Assembly: GCA_026985785.1 (NCBI GenBank)
Contig: JALSPT010000057.1
Coordinates: forward strand, 1 to 15,186
DNA from: Anaerolineales bacterium
GTDB taxonomy: Bacteria; Chloroflexota; Anaerolineae; Anaerolineales; DRMV01
Length of the DNA stretch: 15,186 nt
Direction: 5' to 3'
Shown: in pieces, positions 1 to 7,298 of the stretch
How the letters are laid out: each line of letters opens with the position of its first letter
Numbering within the stretch: position 1 is the stretch's first letter
Notes under the pieces: generated by a model
Told to the model about the DNA's origin: nothing
Database searches by the model: none
The model's input: only the letters and a program-made list of their open reading frames with translations
Made by a program: the position numbers and the translations under genes

Positions 1-1
1 G

Positions 2-1132
2 ATTTTCGAACCTTTCTTCAACGCCAGCGGCTTGAATTACATCGGTACTCCCCTTGTTTTCCTTTTGAGTGTGGCTTATTCGTGGTTGGGCAAGCGCCGT
101 AAGGAGATGAAGGCTGCCGAAGCGGGTGAGGCGCCTGATGAGGTGCCGGCCGCGATGAGATCGACCACTCGGCGATGGTTGGTCTCTGGTGGTTTGATAG
201 TCTTGTTGTTGATTTTGCCGGCCATCTTTGGCTCGTACCTCAGCCACGTGCTCAACATGGTAGGCTTGTACGTCATCATGGGGTTGGGGCTCAATATCGT
301 GGTGGGCTATGCCGGCTTGCTCGACTTGGGTTATGTGGCCTTTTTCGCCTTGGGGGCTTACACGATGGGGCTGCTCACCTCCACGAGCGCGCTGGGCATT
401 GCCAATTTCACCTTCTGGGAGGCGCTACCTTTCTCCATTTTGGTGGCGCTCATCGCGGGCATCTTGCTCGGTATTCCCGTGCTGCGGATGCGAGGCGATT
501 ACCTGGCCATCGTAACCCTGGGTTTTGGCGAGATCATCCGTATTTTGGCGTTGTCGGACTGGCTGAAGCCGTTCATCGGTGGCGCGCAAGGCATTCTGTT
601 GATCAAAAAGCCACCGTTGGGGCCGTGGGAAATTCAAACGCCGATCCACTTTTACTATCTCATCCTGGCGGGCATTTTCCTCGCTTTCTTCATCGCGTCC
701 CGCTTGCGCGATTCAGACCTCGGGCGGCGGTGGATGGCGATGCGCGAGGATGAGGACGTCGCCGAGGCAATGGGCATTGACCTTGTGACGACCAAATTGA
801 CGGCTTTTGCTTTTGGTGCTTCGTTTTCTGGTCTGTCGGGCGCGATCTTTGCCTCGTACGTCGGCTCCATTTTCCCCCACAGTTTCAACCTCTTGATTTC
901 CATCAACGTCCTCTCCCTCATCATCGTGGGCGGCGTGGGCAGTTTGCCCGGCGTGGTGGTTGGGTCGATGGCGTTGGTGGGGCTGCCCGAATTGTTGCGC
1001 GAGTTTGCCGAATACCGTCTTCTGATGTACGGCCTCGCGTTGATCGCGATGATGCTGCTCAAACCCGAAGGTTTTTGGCCGGAGCCGGTGCGACGGCGTG
1101 AACTCCGTGCTGCCGAAGAGTTAGGCGATTAG
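2..1132 (+). CDS. livM: Branched-chain amino acid ABC transporter permease LivM (5' end outside window)
   Basis: This is the inner-membrane permease of a LivFGHMK-type importer for leucine, isoleucine, valine or related substrates. The reading frame is open to the left edge, so the true start lies upstream; the TTG at 32 is only an internal codon (N-NYIGTP follows). The core shows the family hallmarks: a membrane segment ending in YLSHVLNMVGLY, then GLNIVVGYAGLLDLGYVAFFA, the cytoplasmic loop with MRGDYLAIVTLGFGEI, and the ATPase-contacting EDEDVAEAMGIDLVTTKL, followed by GGVGSLPGVVVGS near the C terminus. An extra hydrophobic segment and a charged linker (roughly codons 1-40 from position 32) precede the usual LivM core, making the protein longer than the common ~330 residues. 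It is followed after 11 bases by livG, whose SD (AGGAGG) overlaps the livM stop. LivH and the binding protein are presumably upstream. Confidence 0.95.
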   Translation: MFEPFFNASGLNYIGTPLVFLLSVAYSWLGKRRKEMKAAEAGEAPDEVPAAMRSTTRRWLVSGGLIVLLLILPAIFGSYLSHVLNMVGLYVIMGLGLNIVVGYAGLLDLGYVAFFALGAYTMGLLTSTSALGIANFTFWEALPFSILVALIAGILLGIPVLRMRGDYLAIVTLGFGEIIRILALSDWLKPFIGGAQGILLIKKPPLGPWEIQTPIHFYYLILAGIFLAFFIASRLRDSDLGRRWMAMREDEDVAEAMGIDLVTTKLTAFAFGASFSGLSGAIFASYVGSIFPHSFNLLISINVLSLIIVGGVGSLPGVVVGSMALVGLPELLREFAEYRLLMYGLALIAMMLLKPEGFWPEPVRRRELRAAEELGD

Positions 1133-1143
1133 GAGGCAACGTC

Positions 1144-1956
1144 ATGGCTGAACCCATTTTGATTGCAAAGGGCGTGACCAAGCGTTTTGGTGGTTTGGTG
1201 GCTGTCAACAGCCTGGATTTCACCATTGAACGGGGCAGCATCGCCGCGGTGATCGGCCCTAACGGCGCCGGCAAAACGACCTTCTTCAATTGCATTACCG
1301 GCTTCTACAACCCGGAAGAGGGGCAGATCATCTTCGATGGCCACGAAATCCAGGGCTTTCGCCCTGACCGGGTGACGCGGATGGGCATTGCCCGCACCTA
1401 TCAAAACATCCGCCTGTTTGCCAACATGACGGCGCTGGAAAACATCATGGTGGGGCATCACCCCTTGCTGCGCCAGCAGTGGTGGGACGCGATCTTCCAC
1501 ACACCCCGCTACAAACGGGAAGAAGAAGAGGCGTTGAAAGAAGCGCAGCGGTTGTTGAATTTCGTGGGGTTGCGGGGACTGGGCGATCACCTGGCGCGCA
1601 ATCTGCCCTATGGCGCCCAGCGGCGGCTGGAAATTGCCCGCGCCTTGGCCAGCCATCCCAAACTCTTGCTGCTCGACGAGCCGACGGCAGGCATGAACCC
1701 TCAGGAAACTGCCGAGATGATCCGTTTCATTCGCCACCTGCGGGACGAACTCGGCCTGACCATCTTGCTCATCGAGCACGATATGAAGGTGGTGATGACC
1801 ATCAGCGAGAAAATAGCGGTGATGGACTTTGGGAAGAAGATTGCCGAAGGCAAGCCGGAGGAAATCCAGCGCAACCCGCGGGTGATCGAGGCCTACCTGG
1901 GGCGCGGCGCGGCTTCTGGCTTTGGCGGCGCTGCCACCCAGTCTGCAGCGGCATAG
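1144..1956 (+). CDS. livG: Branched-chain amino acid ABC transporter ATP-binding protein LivG
   Basis: One of the two cytoplasmic ATPase subunits energising the branched-chain amino acid importer. The 270-residue product has Walker A GPNGAGKTT at residues 38-46, the degenerate LivG-type signature YGAQRRLEIARAL from residue 156 (instead of LSGGQ), Walker B LLLLDEP with Asp178-Glu179, and an H-loop in LLIEHDM. The C-terminal extension (GKPEEIQRNPRVIEAYLG) is typical of LivG. The ATG at 1144 is preceded by TTAGGAGGCAACGTC, where AGGAGG overlaps the livM stop, so the genes are co-transcribed and probably translationally linked. The last 15 residues after YLGRG are Ala/Gly/Ser rich and look like an unconserved tail. 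Confidence 0.96.
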   Translation: MAEPILIAKGVTKRFGGLVAVNSLDFTIERGSIAAVIGPNGAGKTTFFNCITGFYNPEEGQIIFDGHEIQGFRPDRVTRMGIARTYQNIRLFANMTALENIMVGHHPLLRQQWWDAIFHTPRYKREEEEALKEAQRLLNFVGLRGLGDHLARNLPYGAQRRLEIARALASHPKLLLLDEPTAGMNPQETAEMIRFIRHLRDELGLTILLIEHDMKVVMTISEKIAVMDFGKKIAEGKPEEIQRNPRVIEAYLGRGAASGFGGAATQSAAA

Positions 1957-1968
1957 AGGAGAGCGCTT

Positions 1969-2682
1969 ATGGCTATGCTTGAACTTCACGATGTGCATTC
2001 GTTTTACGGCAACATCGAGGCCCTGAAGGGCATCTCGCTTCATGTGGAGAAAGGCGAAATCGTCACTTTGATCGGCGCCAACGGGGCAGGCAAGACCACC
2101 ACCTTGCGCACCATTACCGGCCTGATCAAGCCGCGGCAGGGTAAAGTGATTTTGGAAGGCGAAGACCTTACCCAATTCAAAGCCCATGAGATTGTTTACA
2201 AAGGGCTTGCGATGGTGCCTGAGGGGCGGGGCATCTTTGCCCGTTTGACGGTGGCCGAAAACCTGGATATGGGCGCTTACAGCCGTAACGACAAAGAAGG
2301 CATCAAAGAAGACCTGGAGCGGGTGTACGAACTTTTCCCGCGGCTGAAGGAGCGGCGCAACCAGGTCGCAGGGACGCTCTCCGGTGGCGAGCAGCAGATG
2401 TTGGCGATGGGACGCGCGCTGATGGCGCGACCGCGCCTGTTGTTGCTGGACGAGCCTTCGATGGGCCTGGCGCCGGTGCTGGTCGAATTGATCTTCGACA
2501 CCATCGTGGACATCAACAAACAGGGCACCACCATCCTGCTGGTGGAGCAGAATGCCTTGATGGCGCTCTCGATTGCCCATCGGGGCTATGTGCTGCGCAC
2601 GGGTGAGATTGCTCTGGCCGACTCGGCGGAGAACCTGCGCAACAACGAAATGGTGCAGAAGACCTACCTGGGTATGGAATGA
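1969..2682 (+). CDS. livF: Branched-chain amino acid ABC transporter ATP-binding protein LivF
   Basis: The second ATPase subunit of the importer, expected to pair with LivG on the LivH/LivM permease. At 237 residues it has the normal family length. Walker A GANGAGKTT is at residues 36-44, the signature LSGGEQQM starts at residue 137, and Walker B LLLLDEP carries Asp161-Glu162, followed by SMGLAPVLVE, a LivF hallmark; the H-loop position reads VEQNA (Gln in place of His), as usual for LivF. The start at 1969 is chosen because GAGGAGAG lies five bases upstream; a second ATG at 1975 is less well spaced. It is the last gene of the operon: a perfect hairpin follows at 2707-2730. Confidence 0.96.
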   Translation: MAMLELHDVHSFYGNIEALKGISLHVEKGEIVTLIGANGAGKTTTLRTITGLIKPRQGKVILEGEDLTQFKAHEIVYKGLAMVPEGRGIFARLTVAENLDMGAYSRNDKEGIKEDLERVYELFPRLKERRNQVAGTLSGGEQQMLAMGRALMARPRLLLLDEPSMGLAPVLVELIFDTIVDINKQGTTILLVEQNALMALSIAHRGYVLRTGEIALADSAENLRNNEMVQKTYLGME

Positions 2683-2700
2683 GCCAATTGCTCTCCGGCA

Positions 2701-2709
2701 TGGTACAAT
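2701..2709 (+). promoter_or_regulatory. Extended -10 promoter for the HEAT/phosphoesterase pair
   Basis: TGGTACAAT is an extended -10 element (TGn plus TACAAT, five of six matches to TATAAT) about 43 bases before the ATG at 2752. I see no good -35 at 16-18 bases upstream, as is common for extended -10 promoters. Its last three bases are the first three of the hairpin stem at 2707-2730. Confidence 0.5.
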
Positions 2710-2739
2710 GCGCGGGCTTGCCCGCGCATTTGCCGTTTT
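2707..2739 (+). terminator. Perfect hairpin after livF, probable terminator
   Basis: AATGCGCGGG (2707-2716), a CTTG loop and CCCGCGCATT (2721-2730) form a perfect 10-bp stem 25 bases after the livF stop. The following tract is TGCCGTTTT, so the T run is short and displaced by five bases; termination may be partial. Read-through from the liv operon into the next genes is therefore possible. Confidence 0.55.
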
Positions 2740-2751
2740 GGAGAGGTGCCT

Positions 2752-3540
2752 ATGTTGAACCGTGATCAATTGCTCATCGACCTCAAAGGCGCTGCTCGTT
2801 TGGGACACCCGGAGGCACTCGATCTGGCTTTGAGCGCCTTGGATGGCTGGGGGGCTTTCGTTGCCAATGCTCGCTTGCGCGAAGAGGATGTGTTGAACAT
2901 TTTGGTGCCCTTGGGCGAGGTGTTGGCTGCGCCGAGTGTACCGGAGGCGTATTTGCTCGCTTTGGCCGAACATCGGCTGGCCGGGGCGCGAGCGCTGGCT
3001 GCCGCGGCTTTGGGCCTCCGTGCCCTCCGCGGGCCGGCGGTGCCTCGGCAGGCGTTGTCCCGGCTGGGGCGCGACCGGCGTGATGAAGTGCGCTGGGCGC
3101 TGCAGGCGGTATGGCGACGCGCGGGTAAAGACAACCCGCAGCAGTTGGCGGCCTTGCTGGAAAGTTGGCTGGATTGCAGCGCTTCGCCGCGCTTGCAGGT
3201 GTTGGCCTTGGAGAGTGTGGCGGCGCTTCCTCCGCGGCAAGGGGTGGCGCTCCTGGCGCGCTGTGGCACGGCCGCGGACGAGCACGTGCAAGCCGCCTTG
3301 GCGGCTGCTTTGCGGGAGGCGGCTGCTGCGGGTGAGGCCGAAGCCGTGTTGGGGCTGTTGGACGCATGGGCTCGGACGGACTCGCCGCCTGCCAAAGCGA
3401 TTGTGGCAGCATTACGTGGCAAGTGGGCGGCAAAGACTGACCGCCAGCGGGCGTTGGTCGTGTTGACGGCTTTGGAGCGGCGCCTGGGGACCTCGCGGGC
3501 TTTGCGCCGTGCACGGCAAGCCCTGGAACAGGAGACTTGA
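2752..3540 (+). CDS. HEAT-like repeat protein of unknown function
   Basis: A 262-residue soluble, Ala/Leu-rich, almost entirely helical protein with no signal peptide or membrane segment. Recurrent helix pairs such as RDEVRWALQAVWRRA, SPRLQVLALESVAAL and DEHVQAALAAALREAAAA look like degenerate HEAT/ARM repeats, which generally act as protein- or nucleic-acid-binding scaffolds; I cannot assign a partner. The ATG at 2752 is preferred over the GTG at 2746, because GGAGAGG sits just upstream at a normal distance from the ATG but touches the GTG. The stop codon overlaps the start region of the next gene (phosphoesterase), which implies co-transcription and translational coupling. The repeat call rests on pattern, not on a search; it could also be a diverged AlkD-like fold. 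Confidence 0.7.
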   Translation: MLNRDQLLIDLKGAARLGHPEALDLALSALDGWGAFVANARLREEDVLNILVPLGEVLAAPSVPEAYLLALAEHRLAGARALAAAALGLRALRGPAVPRQALSRLGRDRRDEVRWALQAVWRRAGKDNPQQLAALLESWLDCSASPRLQVLALESVAALPPRQGVALLARCGTAADEHVQAALAAALREAAAAGEAEAVLGLLDAWARTDSPPAKAIVAALRGKWAAKTDRQRALVVLTALERRLGTSRALRRARQALEQET

Positions 3541-3542
3541 TC

Positions 3543-4094
3543 GTGCTGACCGTAGGCGTGTTGGCCGACACCCACGTCCCCGATAGACGGCGTCACCTGC
3601 CGCCTGCGGTGCTGACGATTTTTCATACTGCCCAGGTGACGGCCATTTTGCATCTTGGGGACGTCATTCATCCACGAGTGTTGACCATGCTGGAGAGCAT
3701 CGCTCCTACCTATGCCGTGCGCGGCAACCGGGATATCTACTTTTTGCGCCGTCTTCCCCTGCGGCGGCAACTCGCGTTTGCAGGCGTTACGGTGGGAATG
3801 ATTCACACCCACGGCACCTTTTGGCAGTATCTCGCGGACAAGTGGGAGCACCTTCGGCGTGGTGTGCCTTTCCGCCGCTTCGAGCAGCGGGCACTGGCGG
3901 CTTTTCCCCACGCCGATGTGGTGCTTTTTGGGCATACCCATTACCCCGTATGCCGTTGGGTGGGACGACAATTGCTTTGCAACCCCGGTTCACCGGTGCG
4001 TCCGATTTTTCGCCATTTGCCGCCCACAGTGGCATTGTTGCATTTCTTGACCACGGGTGAAGTGTGCGGCGAGGTCGTGTTTCTGCCGGATTGA
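3543..4094 (+). CDS. YfcE/MJ0936-type metallophosphoesterase
   Basis: A cytoplasmic calcineurin-like phosphoesterase of the small YfcE/MJ0936 group, expected to use two divalent metals to hydrolyse phosphodiesters; the physiological substrate is not clear. All metal-binding blocks are present in order: DTH (Asp9-His11), LGD (Asp40), GNRD (Asn62), IHTHG (His88, His90) and GHTH (His131, His133). At 183 residues it matches the family length. The GTG at 3543 is chosen because AGGAG at 3530-3534 is eight bases upstream; the TTG at 3537 would be only two bases from it. Coupled to the HEAT-like gene upstream. GNRD replaces the commoner GNCD, which is a usual variant. Confidence 0.88.
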   Translation: MLTVGVLADTHVPDRRRHLPPAVLTIFHTAQVTAILHLGDVIHPRVLTMLESIAPTYAVRGNRDIYFLRRLPLRRQLAFAGVTVGMIHTHGTFWQYLADKWEHLRRGVPFRRFEQRALAAFPHADVVLFGHTHYPVCRWVGRQLLCNPGSPVRPIFRHLPPTVALLHFLTTGEVCGEVVFLPD

Positions 4095-4153
4095 AAACGG
4101 GGGATTTCGTATAGCCAGTATGCCGGCCGTGCCGCCATCCTCTCTTCCGATAA

Positions 4154-4162
4154 TGGTATAAT
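4154..4162 (+). promoter_or_regulatory. Extended -10 promoter of the lipoprotein gene
   Basis: TGGTATAAT is a perfect extended -10 (TGn plus TATAAT), 62 bases before the favoured ATG at 4224. No clear -35 is present at the right distance. The downstream gene is flanked by this promoter and a terminator, so it is probably monocistronic. Confidence 0.65.
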
Positions 4163-4223
4163 CAACTGGCTTACCCTCGACCTTGAGCGCATGATTCTGC
4201 TTTTTTATTTGGAGGATACGATA

Positions 4224-5183
4224 ATGCGTAGATCTCACCTCTGGAGGATGCTTGCCCTTTGGTTGCTGTTGTCTGGCCTGCTGACGGCGTGCAAGCCTTC
4301 CACTTTTACTTTGCACTTGCATTTCAAAAAAGGTGATGTGTTCCACGTCAAGATGGATACGACGCAACATATGAGGCAAACCATCATGGGGCAGGATATC
4401 AAGGTGAATCAGCAAATGTTGTTCGAGTACACTTGGGAGGTGACCAACGTCGACGCTGCGGGAGATGCCACAATCGAAGTAACTTATGACCGGTTGGCGT
4501 TGACGCAAGAACAGAATGGCGAGAAGCGGGCGTACGATTCTGCTTCTGGCGAGGAGCCACCGGATTTCTTCAAAGGCGTGGATCTGCTGGTAGGGAAGTC
4601 GTTTCAAGTTGTGTTGGCGCCCGATGGCTCGGTCAAGTCGCTGACTGGCTTGGAGGAGATGTTGCGCCAGGTGGCCGATGAGATGGGCTTGGGCAAGGGC
4701 GAGACGGATGCTTTTTACGAAAGCCTGCTTGGCGGTTTTGGCGACCAAGCGATGACAGAGCAATTCGGTGCTTTCTTTCCCCCTTATCCTCACAAGCCGC
4801 TCAAGGTTGGCTCGGCGTGGGATTCGGACGTGACGCTCAAGGTGTTTTTTCCTTTGAACGTTCACACGACCTACACGGTTCAGTCCTGGCAGGGCAATCA
4901 GGTGACGCTGAAGATGGCTTCTACGATCAAAACCAATCCCTCCAAGACGACCACGCCACCGAACTCTCCTTTTGCTGTGAGGTACGAGATCACCGGTACG
5001 CAGGAAGGCACTTCACTTATTGACCTTACGACGGGCATGTTGACCCATTCTGAGGTCAACCAGCATCTGGAAGGGAAGGTGTTGCTTCTCGACCCGCAAC
5101 ACCCGGAGGATACCCAAAACGCCATGACCATGCCGTTGACCATGGAGAGCACGACCACGGTGACCGTGCAACGCGGGAAGTAG
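4224..5183 (+). CDS. Predicted lipoprotein of unknown function
   Basis: A 319-residue exported lipoprotein. The N terminus is a classical type II signal: basic MRRSHLWR, a hydrophobic core (about residues 9-20) and lipobox Leu20-Thr-Ala-Cys23, so the mature protein would be lipid-anchored at Cys23 on the outer face of the membrane. The rest is beta-rich, with FKKGDVFHVKMDTTQHMRQTIMG-type strands, VTNVDAAGDATIEVTYDRL and a late segment LIDLTTGMLTHSEVNQHLEG. This pattern resembles the DUF6263-like group of secreted proteins of unknown function; that resemblance is from memory and unverified. The ATG at 4224 is selected because GGAGG (4211-4215) is eight bases upstream; the ATG at 4191 has no SD and would bury the signal peptide. 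Confidence 0.82.
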   Translation: MRRSHLWRMLALWLLLSGLLTACKPSTFTLHLHFKKGDVFHVKMDTTQHMRQTIMGQDIKVNQQMLFEYTWEVTNVDAAGDATIEVTYDRLALTQEQNGEKRAYDSASGEEPPDFFKGVDLLVGKSFQVVLAPDGSVKSLTGLEEMLRQVADEMGLGKGETDAFYESLLGGFGDQAMTEQFGAFFPPYPHKPLKVGSAWDSDVTLKVFFPLNVHTTYTVQSWQGNQVTLKMASTIKTNPSKTTTPPNSPFAVRYEITGTQEGTSLIDLTTGMLTHSEVNQHLEGKVLLLDPQHPEDTQNAMTMPLTMESTTTVTVQRGK

Positions 5184-5200
5184 TGTTCCGTCATAGGAAA

Positions 5201-5240
5201 CACAAGCGCACACCTTCGTGGTGTGCGCTTGTGCGTTTTT
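5201..5240 (+). terminator. Intrinsic terminator of the lipoprotein gene
   Basis: CACAAGCGCACACC (5201-5214), loop TTCGT, and GGTGTGCGCTTGTG (5220-5233) give a perfect 14-bp stem, followed by CGTTTTT. It starts 17 bases after the lipoprotein stop. It may also help end the converging cupin transcript, although the minus-strand tail (TTTCC) is poorer. Confidence 0.93.
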
Positions 5241-5279
5241 GGGGACCAGACGGTGCCGCGCTCAACTGCCCGTAGGGGG

Positions 5280-5633
5280 CTATTCTAAGATGGTGATTTC
5301 GTCAGGTAGATTGGGCACCAGGCAGAGGAAGACGAAGTCCTCGGAGCCGATGTTTTTATACCAGTGGGGTACTCCGGCAGGGATGAACACCACATCACCG
5401 GCTTTCACTTCGTATTCTTCTTCGCCGATGGCAATGCGAGCGCGCCCTTGCAGAACGTATTGTTCGTGTTCCACCTTGTTGGTGTGTTTGGGCATCCCGC
5501 CACCGGGCTTCATCGTGAACCGTCGCATGGCAAAGTGGGGGGCTTCCTCGGGGGAAATCAAAATCTGAATGAAGGTGTCGCGCGCTGCACCAACTTCCTG
5601 GTAGGGCACCTCGTTGGCGTGTTTGACGGGCAT
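5280..5633 (-). CDS. Small single-domain cupin protein
   Basis: A 117-residue single-domain cupin (beta barrel). The first motif reads PGGGMPKHTNKVEHEQYVLQG (His50, Asn52, His56) and the second GDVVFIPAGVPHWYKN (His90), so at least three histidines can bind metal, with Asn where the second His of HxH usually lies. Such proteins serve as small enzymes, metal-dependent isomerases or ligand sensors; the substrate cannot be deduced. The ATG at 5633 is chosen because GGAGG stands five bases upstream; the upstream ATG at 5651 would add six residues and place the SD within the coding region. It lies 31 bases after the carboxypeptidase gene and is probably its operon partner. Confidence 0.85.
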   Translation of the reverse strand: MPVKHANEVPYQEVGAARDTFIQILISPEEAPHFAMRRFTMKPGGGMPKHTNKVEHEQYVLQGRARIAIGEEEYEVKAGDVVFIPAGVPHWYKNIGSEDFVFLCLVPNLPDEITILE

Positions 5634-5664
5634 AGGAACCTCCGTGAGCAAAGGGGGAGCGGCG

Positions 5665-7176
5665 TTACTGCTCCAGGGCGTAGATCTCGCCGTATTTGGC
5701 GTAGAGGTAGCGCATGTAAGGGGCGGGGTCGATGCCGCGCCCGGTGACTTTTTCTACCAGTTCCTGAGGCTCGAATTTGGCGCCGTGGCGGTGGATGTGT
5801 TCGCGCAGCCAGGCCAGCAAATCGCCGAATTCGCCGTTGCGGATCTGGTCATTCAGGTTGGGGATGTCGGCCTGAATGCATTCCCACCATTGTGCGGAGA
5901 TCAGGTTGCCCAGAGCATAAGTGGAAAAGTAACCAATGGAGCCCATCGACCAGTGGATATCTTGTAACACACCCTGGGCGTCATCGGATGGGACAACACC
6001 CAGGTATTCTTTCATTTTGGCGTTCCATGCCTCGGGCAGATCTTTGACCGCGACGGTGCCTTCCAGAAGGGCGATTTCCAGTTCCAACCGCAGCATGATG
6101 TGCAGGTTGTAGGTGGCTTCGTCGGCCTCGGTGCGGATGAGCGAGGGCTGGACGCGATTGATGCCCTTGTAGAAAGTCTCCCGGGGGATGTTGCCCAGTT
6201 GGGCGGGGAAGGTTTCCTGCAGGCGCGGGTAAAAATGCTCCCAAAAGGGGCGAGAGCGGCCAACCAGGTTTTCCCACAGGCGGGATTGGGACTCATGGAT
6301 GGCCAACGAGGCACCGTGGCCAAGAGGGGTGCGTTCCAGTTCAGGGGCAACGCCGAGTTCGTACAGCGCGTGGCCGCATTCGTGCATGGTGCCGAACAGG
6401 CCGGTGCCGATATAATTGGGGTCAATGCGGGTGGTGATACGCACGTCGTTGACGCTGAAACTCGTGGTAAAGGGGTGCGCCGATTTGTCTTGCCGCCCCC
6501 GTTGCCAGTCGAAACCGAATTTGGTGATCACTTCTACGCCGAACTCCCATTGTTTCTGTTGGTCGAAAGGCTGGTGGAGGAAGGCGTCGTCTACCTGAGG
6601 GCGTTCGGCGATGGCGCGAACCAACGCCACCTGTTGGGGGCGCAGGGCGTTGAAGATGCGTTGGACATCGGCGGTTTTCAGGCCGGGCTCGAAGTCGTCC
6701 AGCAATGGGTCATAAATGTGCTCGTACGGTGCGAAGAAATTGGCGTATTCTTGCCGCAGTTCGACGATGCGCGCCAGGTGCGGTTCGAAGATGCTGAAAT
6801 CGGCCTTGGCTTTGGCCTCTCGCCAGGCCATCATGGCTCTGGAGGCGACTTTGGCGCTTTCAGCCACGAAATCGGGCGGGACCTTGGTGGCTTTGAGGTA
6901 TTCACGACGGGTGACCTTGACCAGTCGCGCTTCGTCCGAATCGGGATCCCAATCGGCAGCCTCGGGTGCCAGGTCTTCGAGCAGGCGTCCGATTTCTTCG
7001 GAGGTGAATTTGAGGTGAGCAATGCGGCCTAAGGTGCTCAGTTGTTGGCCGCGGGCCTGGGCGCCCGCGGGCGGCATGTAGGTTTCCTGATCCCAGCCCA
7101 GCACCGCCGCCGCCATGTGAATGTCCCACACTTCTCCCAGCAGGTCTTTGAGACGTTGTAGTTTGTCGGTGGTCAT
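5665..7176 (-). CDS. Carboxypeptidase Taq family (M32) metallocarboxypeptidase
   Basis: A cytoplasmic zinc metallocarboxypeptidase of family M32, which removes C-terminal residues from peptides. At 503 residues it has full family length. The HEXXH zinc motif is HECGH (His265-Glu266-xx-His269) within GTMHECGHALYELG, and the downstream HESQSR supplies the third ligand region; other M32 hallmarks are the N-terminal VLGWDQETYMPPAG and SVNDVRITTR. The ATG at 7176 is used because the family N terminus begins here and CTGGAGAAAAAC precedes it; the longer frame to 7257 adds 27 unrelated residues and would run through the promoter. The gene is followed by a cupin in the same direction. Peptide turnover fits with the amino-acid importer and CstA also in this window. 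Confidence 0.95.
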   Translation of the reverse strand: MTTDKLQRLKDLLGEVWDIHMAAAVLGWDQETYMPPAGAQARGQQLSTLGRIAHLKFTSEEIGRLLEDLAPEAADWDPDSDEARLVKVTRREYLKATKVPPDFVAESAKVASRAMMAWREAKAKADFSIFEPHLARIVELRQEYANFFAPYEHIYDPLLDDFEPGLKTADVQRIFNALRPQQVALVRAIAERPQVDDAFLHQPFDQQKQWEFGVEVITKFGFDWQRGRQDKSAHPFTTSFSVNDVRITTRIDPNYIGTGLFGTMHECGHALYELGVAPELERTPLGHGASLAIHESQSRLWENLVGRSRPFWEHFYPRLQETFPAQLGNIPRETFYKGINRVQPSLIRTEADEATYNLHIMLRLELEIALLEGTVAVKDLPEAWNAKMKEYLGVVPSDDAQGVLQDIHWSMGSIGYFSTYALGNLISAQWWECIQADIPNLNDQIRNGEFGDLLAWLREHIHRHGAKFEPQELVEKVTGRGIDPAPYMRYLYAKYGEIYALEQ

Positions 7177-7209
7177 GTTTTTCTCCAGAGAAAGGATGTG
7201 TGTGCTCCT

Positions 7210-7215
7210 ATTATA
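7210..7215 (-). promoter_or_regulatory. -10 element of the carboxypeptidase-cupin operon
   Basis: On the minus strand the sequence reads GCGTATAATAGG: a perfect TATAAT 34 bases before the ATG at 7176. No convincing -35 is seen 16-18 bases upstream. The intergenic space (7177-7298) holds nothing else that I recognise, and no strong terminator for the SDR gene. Confidence 0.6.
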
Positions 7216-7298
7216 CGCCATTTGGGCGCGAAGCATCTGCCGGGTTGCGGAACGCATTCAGGAGGGGCTTCGGGGTGGGCGCTCTGTGGGGTGCAATC

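Noticed and set aside
1129..3291. Very long minus-strand open frame (720 codons) opposite livG, livF and the repeat gene
   Set aside because: It is the mirror frame of GC-rich genes with clear family matches on the plus strand; its composition (rich in Arg, Gln, His, Pro) and lack of an SD indicate a shadow.
2766..3971. Minus-strand frame of 401 codons opposite the repeat and phosphoesterase genes
   Set aside because: Ala/Arg/Ser/Lys-rich shadow; the plus-strand frames have SD sites, promoter and family motifs.
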